NCBI GenBank assembly: GCA_009746045.1
Contig: RPFO01000240.1
Location: 754,042-818,041 of the forward strand
Source: Mesostigma viride
Lineage: Eukaryota; Streptophyta; Mesostigmatophyceae; Mesostigmatales; Mesostigmataceae
Length of the DNA: 64,000 nucleotides
Direction: 5' to 3'
The notes beneath the pieces were generated by a model. It ran no database searches and had not been told where the DNA came from. It saw nothing but the letters and a program-made list of their open reading frames with translations. Shown here piece after piece: positions 1 to 11,795 of the stretch (its first letter is position 1; each line of letters starts with the position of its first letter). The position numbers were made by a program, and so were the translations under genes.

Positions 1-384
1 TGCCTCGTTGCATGATTGGCAGGCTTGCCTGCTTGATGTGGCTGTGTTTGTGTGCAATCTCAATACGTACGCATTTCTTGAGGACTTCCTCAGTAATTTC
101 ACGTTTCATCACGCTCTTGGTGTCATTGCTTATGCTTAGACCCTCAGGAGTTATCAAGCTCTGTCAGGGATTGGATGTGATTGAGCGACAATAGTTGTGA
201 TGTTTGCAACTTTTAGACTCTTTGAACTCATGCATTACATCGCATCTGTTATTCATTAAAAGGCCTCAATATCATTGTCATCTTAAGTGGTTAATTGTCA
301 GTTTTGCGTGTGGATGTATGCGGCACGTTTCAGCACATTTTCACTTTTGCATATGCCGTTCCTTGTCTCACTCAGATTCAATGC

Positions 385-735
385 CATGCCTTTTATCAGT
401 TTTATCAGTGCCTTGTCTCGTGGTGTGAATGTCATGCCTTCATCAGTGCCGTGAGTTGCCTTTATCAGTGCTGTGCTGTTTATCAATGCCTTTCATCAGT
501 TTTATCAGGTTGGCTTCATGCTCATGATAAAATCCTGATAAAATTTATGTGAAAAAGTCAGTTTAAGGCACATATCAGGAATTATCAGGATTTATCAACC
601 ATGGGTCCTGATAATATCAGTGTTTATCAGTGTTTATCGGTGTTTATCAGTGTTTATCAGTCATCAGGATTTTTTAATCAAGCTTTTATCAGTTTTATCA
701 GGCGTTTATCAGGGTTATCAGTTTTTTTTGTCAGG
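385..735. repeat. Cluster of TTTATCAG motifs
   Basis: TTTATCAG or TTTATCAGTG occurs many times at irregular spacing, with reverse-complement CTGATAAAA at 533-541. It looks like a degenerate short tandem repeat. The flanking sequence 1-384 holds nothing I recognise. Confidence 0.7.
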
Positions 736-1329
736 ATTGAGTTACTAGTGCATTTATGTGCGATTTTTCCTATATTTGTTCTCGTTTAGTGCAATAGGTG
801 TGCTACACCGCTAGTACTCTGTAGCTACTGGCACTCGCAGTACTTTGGACGCACCATACATGGACAATATGTTATTATGATGACAGCCTGTATGTAAGTC
901 GGCCCATCTCGGCCCCATGTTGGGATGCAGCCGCCACCATATGAGCAACGCACCACTTTGGTGTGACTACCTTTTTTCCAACCATGTTGAGTTGGTCATG
1001 GCCAGGGTTGCCATGAAGTATTTCTAATATTAAAGGTCCGTCAGATTAAGTATTGCAAGGCATGAATTTGCAAGCTTGTCTCGAGTCATAGCAGGCCCCA
1101 ATATTTCTTTGACACATGGTTTTCCTTGCTTGCCGTTGCAGCCCAACCCTGCATTTAACTAATCATAATCAAATAGGAATGTAGGGTACAAATGGATGAT
1201 GTTTATCATTAATTAAGCATACACAAAAAATCAGTCGATAGCTGCATGAACATAATCAATGAGCCGTGAGCGTGCTCATGGGCTGACTTGAAACACATGG
1301 GGAAATGTCAAGCTATGTTAATTACTGTC
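736..1329. other. No gene recognised
   Basis: AT-rich sequence without a coding frame or clear repeat. Confidence 0.6.
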
Positions 1330-1705
1330 AATGCACTGTTTTCCACGTGGATGCATGCCCTAAAACCCTTGGAAATGCAGTCGCGTATTTTATCCGTGTT
1401 TTACCCGTTTTAACCCCCTGCATATTTTAACGTATTTTAAGGCCCGGAATAAAATACCCGTACACATACAATGCGTATATGCCAACCTGGATTTAACAAC
1501 ACGGAAAAATCTTGAACGGGGAGTGAACGCCGCGTCAGTTAGACCCCAGTACAGGCACCGCGCTGCCCGCTGGTACCCCGCAAAATTCAAAGTCCAGTTC
1601 CCGTACCTTCAAAAATTCGCGTGTCTACTGCCAAGGCGTTCGGTGCGCGTACTCTCATAATTTTGCAGCTCAGTACGGCGTATTTGCCAACCCGGCCTGG
1701 AGTAA
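1330..1705. repeat. Fragment related to the hAT-like/TIR element family
   Basis: GTTTTCCACGTGGATGCATG at 1339 matches the 3' part of the element at 16044-17284. The following 1495-1700 segment, ending GTATTTGCCAACCCGG, is the inverse of 36522-36720, including the GGTACCCCGC region. Two differently oriented pieces are therefore joined here. Confidence 0.6.
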
Positions 1706-3129
1706 GAGAAATCTTGAGCATTCTCAGTTGACCATCCTCATTTGTCTCTTCTGAACTGCAACCTCCATCCAGTCGTGGTCACCCACTCACCAAAGCACAC
1801 AAACTCACGCAACACTCCCGCGTGTCTACAGGAGGGGCCTGCCACCCGTCACTTGCTGGGCCAACGTACGGATCGGGAGTTGCTCCATGAAGCATTTGAT
1901 GCAAGCGCGCGGCCGCTGCTGGCGCACATAAAGAGCACCAGTCACCTTAAGTGAGTGAATACATCAAGTGAGGGCATACTTCCAATTTGCCCATATATAT
2001 GGGGGAGCTCATGCATTGAAGCACCAGCCGGCCATGTCTATATTAAGCTGCTATTGATTTCATAAGCTTAGGTTATGGTTAACAAGGCCCGCACACCTTC
2101 ATTTTTTTCTGTGAGGTTGGCCACGCGAACATGAGCCGCGTCCATCTTGTTGTAGGCACTTGTTCAGCCAGTACACAGCCAGCTAATCACAGAAAGAGAT
2201 ATTCAATGGGAGAAAATGCTGGGACCCGGGAAAGAGCTAAGCTGGTCGGTGCCACTGTTTGCTGATGAGCCCATCGGAGCTTACCAGTCCATGACGTGCA
2301 CCAAGGCTTGGAGCTACCCAATATGTAATGTGCCCTCGGTCCTCTGGAGGGGAGACTACCAGCTACATAAGTCTCCTGCCGATAATTAACAACAGGTTGA
2401 TCTAAATATGTACTGGTATCGGCTATATTCCCAACAATAGGTAGTTCAGCTGTGTTCCCCTACACACAACCTCACCTACATTTCGGTCCTTGTACATATC
2501 TACATGTACTACGTATACATGTGCGTTAGTACTCCTGCACACCCTAGCTTTTTGTAGTACTCTAGCTTACATTCGCACAAGTCCAAAAGATAACCATCCT
2601 GTTTCGTACGGCACCCCCCCTGCCGTATTTAGGCGTATTAAAACGTTCGAACATTTGGTCCCAGTGACGTATTTACGGCAAAAATACATGCGGCTGGATT
2701 TTACGGTGCGGCCTGGTCGATACACGTAGCACATGTGCACTGTACTTTCCCCTAGGCAAATTGGCGCGGCGCCGGCGCGACGCAGGGCTTTTGCCACATA
2801 AGCAGCGCAGCATTGCTGCACTTGACCAAGCTGCCAGCCGTGCAGCACTGCAGCTTGCCGTGCACAGTAAAATAATTAATGCAACCAAGCTGACGTTGTG
2901 TTTGAAGAAAAAGAGATACATATATATGTGTGGACATTGATGGAACATGATTGAGACGTACATGGTGTAATTGGTGAGCTATGCTCATTTTATCTATGAC
3001 TAACCTGCTGAGCGGAGAATGCAACGCCGTATAGCACAAAAAGAAAAAATAATTTTAGAAAAAAAGATTTTTTGTGCTGGCACCCGTACCCCAGCCACCC
3101 AGGTAGGGGTTGGCTGGACAGGTGGTTGC
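1706..3129. other. No gene recognised
   Basis: Mixed sequence. Short frames on either strand show no domain. Confidence 0.55.
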
Positions 3130-3137
3130 TATAAAAG
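3130..3137 (+). promoter_or_regulatory. TATA-box-like TATAAAAG
   Basis: A canonical TATAAAAG lies 110 bp upstream of the ATG at 3247, after a GC-rich stretch, at a distance compatible with a short leader. No functional evidence. Confidence 0.4.
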
Positions 3138-3246
3138 GTGGGCTTCCATTCTAGGGAAGCAGGTTGTTTCTTTTGCCTGAGAACCTCACGTGACCACATC
3201 ACAAAAAACAAAACGCAATATAACACATCAAGCATTATAACCCACC

Positions 3247-3504
3247 ATGACCTCAGTGACAGCCCCAGAGCGGAATTTCATAGCAAAACTCAAGCAAGCA
3301 GCCAGGTAGGGATGCACCCCAAAGGAGGCCGCCACTGCGGTCCAGAAGATCCTAGGGGAGGGGGTTTGGCTAGAGCGGATCCAGAAGCTCAATCCGGGGC
3401 GTGCCAAGAACGTCATGGATGTATTGGAGGAAAGGGGGTTTGTCAGCGACTGGGATGGGGAGGAGGCCCTGGCCGATGTGCTAGCAGCGGACGGTGCATT
3501 TTAA
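3247..3504 (+). pseudogene. Small coding-like frame with one internal TAG
   Basis: ACCATG at 3247 opens a frame reading MTSVTAPERNFIAKLKQAAR, then TAG at 3307-3309, then GCTPKEAATAVQKILGEGVW, LERIQKLNPGRAKNVMDVLE and DWDGEEALADVLAADGAF to TAA at 3502-3504. Codon third positions are G/C-rich, and the frame after TAG is long and helical-looking. It is either a small gene broken by one nonsense change or a fragment in a transposon. Family not recognised. Confidence 0.4.
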
Positions 3505-3937
3505 AGGCTACATCGGTTTCTTTGTACTTTTTATGATGATTTGTAGTTGTACATAAACGTGCAAGGGTGGCCAGAAATCGCCGAATCTAGCGACCATGCT
3601 GCACAACTTTGGTGTTCCGCAATGCGCCATTTTGCGGCCACCGCCTGGGCCAAGGTAATGCCAGCCATGCCAGGTAAAGCTGAGTTATCGTTTTCTTGTC
3701 CATGTATGACGTCTATGTATACGTTCTAGCTTGTGTAGCATATTCTTTCTTCGTTATTCCTGCCTTTTCTTGAGCATGGCCTGACCCCTTTCTAAAACAC
3801 CATTCTTAGATGCTTCCCTCAGTCAGTTGACCTGCCATAGTGTGATGGTGATAAGTTTTAGAGGCTGTATGGGTTTGAATACCTCCATATATGTTTGTTA
3901 AACATTTCCCACACACATATTTCATGAGTGTGAGGCA
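3505..3937. other. No gene recognised
   Basis: AT-rich, with nothing beyond short unsupported frames. Confidence 0.55.
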
Positions 3938-4860
3938 GTTGGCTGGTCTCTGTAGCATCATCAAGCATGTAACTGGTGAGTAAAAGCCAGTTGTTTTATA
4001 CCGATTCCAGTTCTCAAATTCTCAAGTTCTCAGAGGGCGCCGCCTGAGATTAATTAAAAGGTACCTTGAAATTAAATGAGAGGCATGCCTCTATCAAGAT
4101 ATATCTTTGGAGGCGAGTTTCGATGCCAGGGCGTTAAGTTGTAGTATTGGACGACAACATGCCAAGCCGTTTAATTCATTCCGACTTAAACATTTTCAAG
4201 GATCTGTCAAAAAAGGATCAATTACATACCCGACTTCTCCGTAAATTCCCATCGACCGTGTTTCGAAACAATCCACGACGCCGTAGATGCAGATCCAACG
4301 GCGTAAACAACGTCACGACCGACGCGGCGCCAAATAGTCGCCCAGGTTTCTTTTCTGCGAGCCATTTTACAACGTCGCGCCGTACCTGAGCCCTTTTCTG
4401 AACGTGAGATGCAAAATCCGCTTGCCAGACCGGGAACTCCGTCCAATACATACCGTCGTGCAGTACCACCAATTATGCACTACCATTCAAATCACTGATA
4501 TCGCTGGAGGTAAACCTCTTATTTGTCTGCGGTAGCCTGGAGGTAAACCTCTTATTTAATTTCGCCATCTAGAAACGTCTCCACGACACAGTCTACCGCG
4601 ACTTCAGTACTTTCCGTCACCCTTGACACCTCGTACAAAACTACAAATTACCGCCAATAGACACTTGCCTCCAAATATATATCTTGATGGAGGCACGCGT
4701 CTTATTTAATTTCAAGGTACCTCTTATTTAATCTCAGCCCCCGCAGTGAGTGTCAGCCCTCTGAGAATTTGAGAATTGAGAACCAAAAGCCAGTTTTATA
4801 CCGATTGGCTGGTCTCAGACTGTGGCATCATCAAGCATGTACATAACTGGTGAGTAATAG
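3938..4860. mobile_element. TIR element (4008-4784) inside a duplicated flank
   Basis: CAGTTCTCAAATTCTCAAG...CTCAGAGGGC at 4008 is inverted at 4752-4784. The inverted homology continues inward over AAGGTACCTTGAAATTAAAT to TATATCTTTGGAGGC at both ends, about 110 bp per arm. Outside, AAAAGCCAGTT..TTATACCGATT and GGCTGGTCTC..GCATCATCAAGCATGTA occur on both sides, an unusually long duplicated flank. The inner 360 bp holds GC-rich frames on both strands without a recognisable domain. Confidence 0.7.
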
Positions 4861-6531
4861 CTTCCCATTGTCAGCAAATGATGTGCCACCAGGTGTGCTG
4901 GCCCTCACCTGGCAAGCAATAGCAGCTTAGGCCTAGTTTATCCTTGCTACATAGTGTAAGCTGAAATAGGCTTAACATCACTACTTTGCTGGTGGCTGCC
5001 TCCTAGAGTGCATGCCTTGCGTACAGGGTATCCTTACCACCTTACCTACGTGCATGGACAAGGTGGCACCTGCACATAGGTGCCATGTACATAAGGGCAG
5101 TGTGATGATGCAGTTATGTTTCCCCATCATTGTGGAAGGGAAATGTATTGTATGGCATGGTTGGTGGCCATATTTGTAGGTAGTATGCCCACCCCCTACC
5201 CCCTTGGTTGCTTTTTACCAACGGTACCCCTATGGGCAGTACTGGGTGTAACTGCTGGTATACCCAACCAAATGATGACCCCAATGGCTCAAACTGTTCA
5301 GCAACAAATTGTTTTACATCCCTGAAGTGGTAGGTGCATAGAGGTCTTATAACATAATTCAAAATGCACGTTCTACCAAAAATGAAAACGCGCGTCTTGA
5401 CCCCCCTGACTTTGACGATAGTTATACATGGCCTACCCTGCATATATGTAAGGTTGTGATACACCAACCCGAAGGGCAACTCATGGACATGCTTGGCCCC
5501 CAAGGACAGCCATTGGATATGGGTGGGTTGGATGGCATCTGGTTTGCAAAATTGTGAAGTTACAGCCGATTTATCGGCAGGATCTCGGCCCATTTAGGGG
5601 TTGAGTGAGACAACTATTCCTGGACGCATAGTCCATGGCAATTTCTTATCCTTCATTCTTGCATCTGGATGGCAGACTGTCGCTTGCAAGCAGCACTTCA
5701 CATGGCAGGGAAAGGGGGGGGGGGGGGGAACGTATGAATGACGAATGATTGACGTATGAATCAGGCCAAACGTATGATTGACGTATGATTTGTCAGACGT
5801 ATGACACTCACGTACCGTACATAACAGCTTGGAAATATAAGCATCCCTCTCTGCCAAACAGGTTTTTCACACTTGGTGGGCGCTAGTTTGGGTACAGTAG
5901 CCTTCGAATCATGAGTCCCCTAGCGCCGCAATAAACTGTGTCCAAGGTCCTTTGTTTGATTCTTTGCCGGTAGCACAGGTTCGTCATTACATACATACGT
6001 GGTACATACGGTAATATACGTGGGCCCAAAAAATACAGGTATATAGGTGCCCCCCCAAATACGTTTGCAAAATACGTGACTGATCATAGTTACCTCTACA
6101 TACAGAATTCAAGATATCTATTATCTACGTGAAAAACGTAAGTTGGATAAAAACGTAAGGTCAATAAAAAAAGTTATTAACACCTGCCTCTATTGTCAAA
6201 GCATAGCATGCCCTCAAAGTGCAATATCCATGCACAACTGCACGCCACCACTGTAATATGTACACGCCGTCAAACCCCTCATACAGTAGTTTCATGAAAA
6301 ATAGCTTATAATAAGAGTAGTCGATTCAGTTTAACATCATAAAGTTGTAGAGCATTTCAAGGGTTTTCCATGTTGAGCCCAACAGCTATTAAGTTTGAAA
6401 AGTATTTTGTTCTCGCAATTCTTGTACGCCCAAAAATTCCAACCTATCATACGTGCATGATATAGCAGAGTCAGAAATACGCGTACTGCAGCATTTGGGG
6501 GGAAATATGCACGTAGATCCAAACATGGTGG
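4861..6531. other. No gene recognised
   Basis: It contains a poly-G run (5706-5727) and several ACGTATGA(A/T)TGACG-type short repeats at 5730-5810. A 159-codon minus-strand frame (5593-5114) has no recognisable domain. Confidence 0.5.
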
Positions 6532-7892
6532 TTAACCCATAGTCCGGGAATGGGTTTTTGGCATTTTTAGACCCCTGAAAATGGAAAAAATCATAACTCA
6601 TAGGCCACAACTCCAAATACCCCCAACCAAGGTGCTAGGAGTATCTACACTTGAAGGGCTTTCAGAATATGCAATAATATTCGAGTCCATTCAGTGCTTT
6701 GCAAGATATTTACTGCCAAAGTTGGACAAAAGACGATCATTTTCAGGTAAGCAAAAGCCCCTTAGATAATAACATCTACTGGGAGGGTCAGGAACCTCAA
6801 TATTAACATTGGACAATTTCATTGGATAGTGCCACCATGCTTTCCTTGAGTCAGACCGCACGGATAGCCCATCTGACCTATATAATGCGCTCACTTACGT
6901 GTGTGGGTTACGCGCGCGTAAGCAGCCATCCATGAAATGCCACACTGTCAGTTATGCATTGTATACAGCCACATAGGACTGTCAAAAGTGCTGGGAAACA
7001 AAGAAGTGCTAAACCAGCACTGACGGAATGGCATCCTCCAAAGAAACACCACAAACTGAGCAGATTTGGGGCTTATAGCACTCATACAGCAGGCATGGAA
7101 ACCTGCTGCAAGAGGCACTGATACACTCGTGTAAAATCGATGTATAAACGACAGATTCCCGTGCAAACGACATGCAAACACGTTGCCGTACCTGGCTTGA
7201 TCACGACCTTTCCGGGTTCTGCTGGCCGGGACCCTCACATCTCACACGGGCTAATGCTTTCCAGGCATAGGCCGCCATAGCCGGATAATGCATGCATCCG
7301 ACATGATTACCAGGTTGATGTTCTGTGCAAAGATGACCTATGAACGCATCCGAATTCACAGGGACGCTGCTGCGGATGTCCCGTACCAAAACTGGGTGCT
7401 TGGGCTGGCGCAGACTGCCGGGCCATAAGAAGAAAATCGAAATATGACATGCCATTACTCATCTGGTACTGAAGACCAAGAAAGCAGTAATTTCCTACCT
7501 GTATTTTACCAATGCTATACATCTAGCCACCCCTGACCTACGAAAATCACGCATCATCATTCTGAGCAACATTCTGGACCATTACAAGCCGCGAGACGCA
7601 AATTTCCTTGACAACGGCGCGCTGGCAGCCATATCTAGTTACACGCGCGCGCGAGTGAAAATTTCCCGCCAAAGTCACGTGATACTGTCTCAATACACAT
7701 TGTATTTTACCAGGCTACACTGTATGGCGAATATTACCCCCAAACCTATGCATCACCTTCGTCCCTAAGTGTTCCCAGACCCACCGGACAACTTCCCTCC
7801 GTCACGGGTGGCGCGGCGCTCCGGGATTGAGCACCGCGCCACCGGGGGTCAAACAGTGCGATAGATCGCACTGTTTCCGGACTATGGGTTAA
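6532..7892. mobile_element. piggyBac-like non-autonomous element family 1, copy 1 (1353 bp)
   Basis: TTAA flanks both sides (6532-6535, 7889-7892). The element starts CCCATAGTCCGG and ends CCGGACTATGGG, a perfect 12-bp inverted repeat. TTAA target sites with CCC/GGG ends are diagnostic of piggyBac transposition. An inner palindrome AAACAGTGCGATAGATCGCA lies near the right end. No transposase frame is present, so it would depend on one encoded elsewhere. The copy at 11800-13149 is nearly identical. Confidence 0.85.
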
Positions 7893-7984
7893 ATTGCCGC
7901 AGTCAGCTTTCTTGTTTTCTCGCATAGGTTTTCATACGACTGCTGCTGTTTCTTTCACGTTTCCTGCCATCTTAAATATGCATT

Positions 7985-8810
7985 AAGATCTCTGAGCTCC
8001 CAAGAAGACCAGCATTTGATTGAATACAATAAGTGGAGCCCTGCCACCAATGCAGCAGTTAACAGTGGCCTTAAGGTTTCTCAATCCGCACGGGAAGCAA
8101 GAAGCCTCCACCCAATTACCCCCCCCTGGCGCCAACCCCATTGCGCCGATTAGACTCATGACCACCGTGCGCGAAAGAGCGTGTCGCAATATCTTAAATG
8201 GCGACTCAGCCCGCGCTAGGCTATATTAACCCCCACAGGGGCCCGCTGGTTACAATGCGACACAAGCCGGTGACCACCCCAAAAGCAAGCCCCCCAAAAG
8301 AGCCAGCATTTCGCAATTCCGGAACCGTCCAAAAAGGAAAGAGGTTTTACGACACCATAATAGACTGAGCCGCGCAGCAGGTGCTGAGACGAAAAGGAAC
8401 GACAAAGGTCTGGCGTACATAGCCTCGCCTCCCTCAGACGCCCTCCCCAACTCGAGTCTCGCAATAGGGAAATTTCTAGCTTCGGAGCGCAACCCTCGCG
8501 CCGCTCCTATTGTCCCCAACTACCCCTCCTCGGCAGGGGCAGCTGGACAACTGACCTGCCGCCACAAAAAATAATTTATATATTAAAAAAACAGGCCGTT
8601 GCTGACAGGAACCTGGTTCAGGACCTTATGAGTCCAGGTCACGTCCCACACACCATCGCAAGGTGGCAAGCCTGCGATGTGACACTAGAGCTGTTTTAGT
8701 AACTTATGAACAGCTCCGCCGAAGCTGGTCAAACCGCCTAAGTAGCGCCCCACTTCCTTCGCCCATGTCAAAAAGACCCGCAGCCGGGGAAAAACGACAT
8801 GGGGCTAAAT
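7985..8810. repeat. Dispersed repeat family E, left part
   Basis: It begins CTGAGCTCCCAAGAAGACCA and GGAGCCCTGCCACC, matching 45066-45130 and, inverted, 20878-20965 and 21474-21570. It is split from its right part by the piggyBac-like element at 8815-10531. GC-rich frames here are not recognisable. Confidence 0.6.
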
Positions 8811-10535
8811 TTAACCCTTAATTTGTACTGAGTCCGTTTTCGTGGCGCCAGTTGAACTCGCGCCACTCTAACGGACTGAGTTTGTGGCAGAACCAGGCGC
8901 CGCGCAAAAAATAATTCAACGGTCAAACCTGGGGGGATCGAAAGATCTAGATGTAAGCTTTGCCTGGCACTATTCAGACCGTACTTTGGACAACTGGCCA
9001 GGGAGATATACTCAATCAAAGCTGGGGGGGCACCATGGTCAAACGGGACCGACGTGCATGAAAATAATTGACGTCCGCGGCTATGGCGGTGCAGGCAAAT
9101 GACTGGTACGAGAGCATGGCTTGGAATTTTGAACTCAAATCTTGTAGTAATTATCCTTGAGTGTTATAAAGGTTATATCTCTGGCCGTGAAGCGTCTGGA
9201 TGTGCGCAAGTATGTCTCTAGGTTCTAATCGGTGCGGCAGATCCTGTCAGCGGTCAGGCGGTGACAGTGCGTATGCTACCTGTTGTTCGGCAGCAAACGT
9301 CCATATATTTGCGCGTGGATAGACTTGCTACGTTATTCTTGACATGTTTTATTAGCGATGACGGCCAGGAAAGGTTCGATGCTATGTCCGTGAGGTGGGA
9401 GTGATGGCTCCCGCACAGCAGGTAATCTGCGGTTTCGACCTGGTACGTATTAACGTGTTAGCGTTTATACATTACAGTACCAAGTCGTCCTATCGTTTAT
9501 AAACTAGTTGTAGACATGTAATCGATGGTTTTTGCTCGTCGTTTTGTTGCTTTAGTGCTTGTACGCGTTCGCTTGTGATGGTTGGGGAATACCACTATGT
9601 CACGCAGATTTTGGACCAGATTTGGTTGCTATTAGCTGAGGCTTCAACGAAACCAGTGAAGTAGCGTTTGGTATTGTCTCTAAACATGGTGGGCTTGATA
9701 ACGGGATGCTTTTCCCTGCACAGACATAGCGAGACAAGTGGTTTTCTGGCCAGCTCTAGGCATTGCTTCTTGGTTTGCTGGCCCAAGTTATCCTTCTGCT
9801 TGTGCGTCCATAATGCATGCAAGAAACATGAATGGCCAGGGCCTGCTTGCATGGAAGCATAACCAGGTTAGTTCTTTTGTTTTTTCTATCATTGCCAATC
9901 ATTGGAATTGCTTTACAGTGTGTTGGATGCATTGATAATGTAGCTCCTTGTGAACCCGTTATACGCTTGGTTTGGGGCCTTGGCACAAGCTTTATACTTG
10001 TTGTATAGCATGATGTTGTGACTTTAAAGCTGGAAATGTGTTTGGGAATCCATGTGTGGCCATCTATGATGTTTTGTGCCACGTTGGAATTGAATGCCTA
10101 TACGGTAGTGCTAGCAAGACACCCCAAAATAACTGCACCCGTTATAACGGTCTGAGCTATTTTGGGCTGTATGCTAGCTAGCCTGTGCAGTTCTATGGCA
10201 TGTCATGTTGTGAATGCATCTATGGCATGCCTGTGATTATCTTAAACTCCCCTCAAAGGGCCAGGGTCGGCAGATTTTGAGAAATGGTCCATATTGCATT
10301 ATATATCTCTTGAACCCCATATGCACCGTACCCCCTTGGGGGGGGTGCTATTTATAGCAGCTGTGGGGCATAGATATGTGACCAATGACATGACCCCAAA
10401 GTTATTTGATATAAAAGCATCCTTGGTTCCAAGGGTGGGCCAGAAAATGTTATTTGGCTAGATACTCTCATACTTACTAAGATGCCCATACTCAGTCCGT
10501 TCTGGCGGTTCCAGTTGACACAATTGAAGGGTTAA
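8811..10535. mobile_element. piggyBac-like non-autonomous element family 2, copy 1 (1717 bp)
   Basis: TTAA flanks both sides (8811-8814, 10532-10535). The ends are CCCTTAATTTGTAC and CACAATTGAAGGG, an imperfect inverted repeat. Close to each end lies ACTCAGTCCGTT or its inverse, and at the left a hairpin pairs GTGGCGC with GCGCCAC. The body shares about 1.7 kb with 42559-44270. A minus-strand 108-codon frame (10082-9756) is intact in both copies but differs at about nine residues, and I do not recognise it. Confidence 0.82.
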
Positions 10536-11260
10536 ATTTTCTTTCCGTTGCACGACCAACTATACTATGCTTGGTCGAACAACTTAGCGGTTGTGCCACC
10601 ATCTGCCTCGGCTACAAGACAGATGCAACCCGCGCTAGAATGTGCAATTTTGCACAGGCGGCCATTGCCGCCATTGTGAAAGAAACAATTGCGGATCATT
10701 GCCTGCCTAGCTTGCTTAAGGCATGGCCCGCCGACACACAAGCTGACATCATCCTAAATTAATTATTACACCGGCATGCGTCACACACCGGCCTGAACAG
10801 TGCTGAAAACGCCACTACAAACAACGTGGCCACGCACCCCCAGGCTAGTGCATTAACCGTACAGGTAGTTGTACAAGGTTCCCAAGCCTGACAAACATAA
10901 AACTGCCCATCGACCCCTTGGGCCGGTCCGAATCCACTAAACAATAATTAATCACGACTCACTAAAGAACCCAAATCAGCCAAAGATTCGTTAAGCAACC
11001 AGCCGACCCTACAGGTCCCCACCTAACCTCAGCTGGTGCAACCAAACACGAATCTTTGCAAGCAAGTCGTATAAAACCTACAATTAATTTTCTCGGACCG
11101 CTAATTAATAGCCACCGACCCTTGTAAACAACCGGGTCATCCAAGAAAAAATTGGGCGAACAGGAAACCCTTTGTACAGATCGAATTAGTCAGCCCATGT
11201 CGCAGACAGCCTTCAACATCCAGGCCAAGGCATAGCGGCCCTATCTTTCCCGCATTTGGT
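10536..11260. repeat. Dispersed repeat family E, right part
   Basis: The segment from about 11090 (GACCCTTGTAAACAACCGGG through CATCCAGGCCAAGGCATAGCG) aligns with 45705-45825. A 63-codon + frame at 10571 has no recognisable domain. Confidence 0.5.
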
Positions 11261-11795
11261 AATTAAACTATATTCAGAGAAAACCGAATCTTATCCAGCG
11301 CAGCTGCTTGCATACGTCAGCCGCGCCTTACTGAGGCCTGCGCCACATAGCTAGGCGCCAGCTCGGCGTCTGTTTGTCGATGCCATGGATTAGGTGCAGG
11401 CCTCCTCGGGGTACAGCTTTATCTGAGCTGAGTGTGCTGTAAAGCAATTGAGCATGTTATGCCCTGTCAAGGCGTTTGTCACGTTAGGTGACTGAAGAAG
11501 GGAGACAGTAGGCCACGCTCAAGTAGCCTCTGGAATAAATAATTGTAGTCTATGTGTGGGTAATATGATGAATGGCGTGGCCGTGGCCATGTCAAGCCCT
11601 GTGTCTTGCAAGGTGGCTGTTGCAACGCCCGCATACAGTACTCTGCCTTAGGGGTACAAAAGCTTTGGGGCATGAATGTTCCAGATCAAGGATCGACAGA
11701 CTACATACTGCAAACACCAAGCCGGCAGAAGAGAGTAGGCTGTTTGTGGATGATAAATTGCATTGACAGTGACGCCTGTGGTTGTGGGACAGGCC
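11261..11795. other. No gene recognised
   Basis: Nothing beyond short unsupported frames. Confidence 0.55.

Noticed and set aside
5114-5593. 159-codon minus-strand open frame
   Set aside because: No recognisable domain, no codon bias like the real exons, and no splice or start context.
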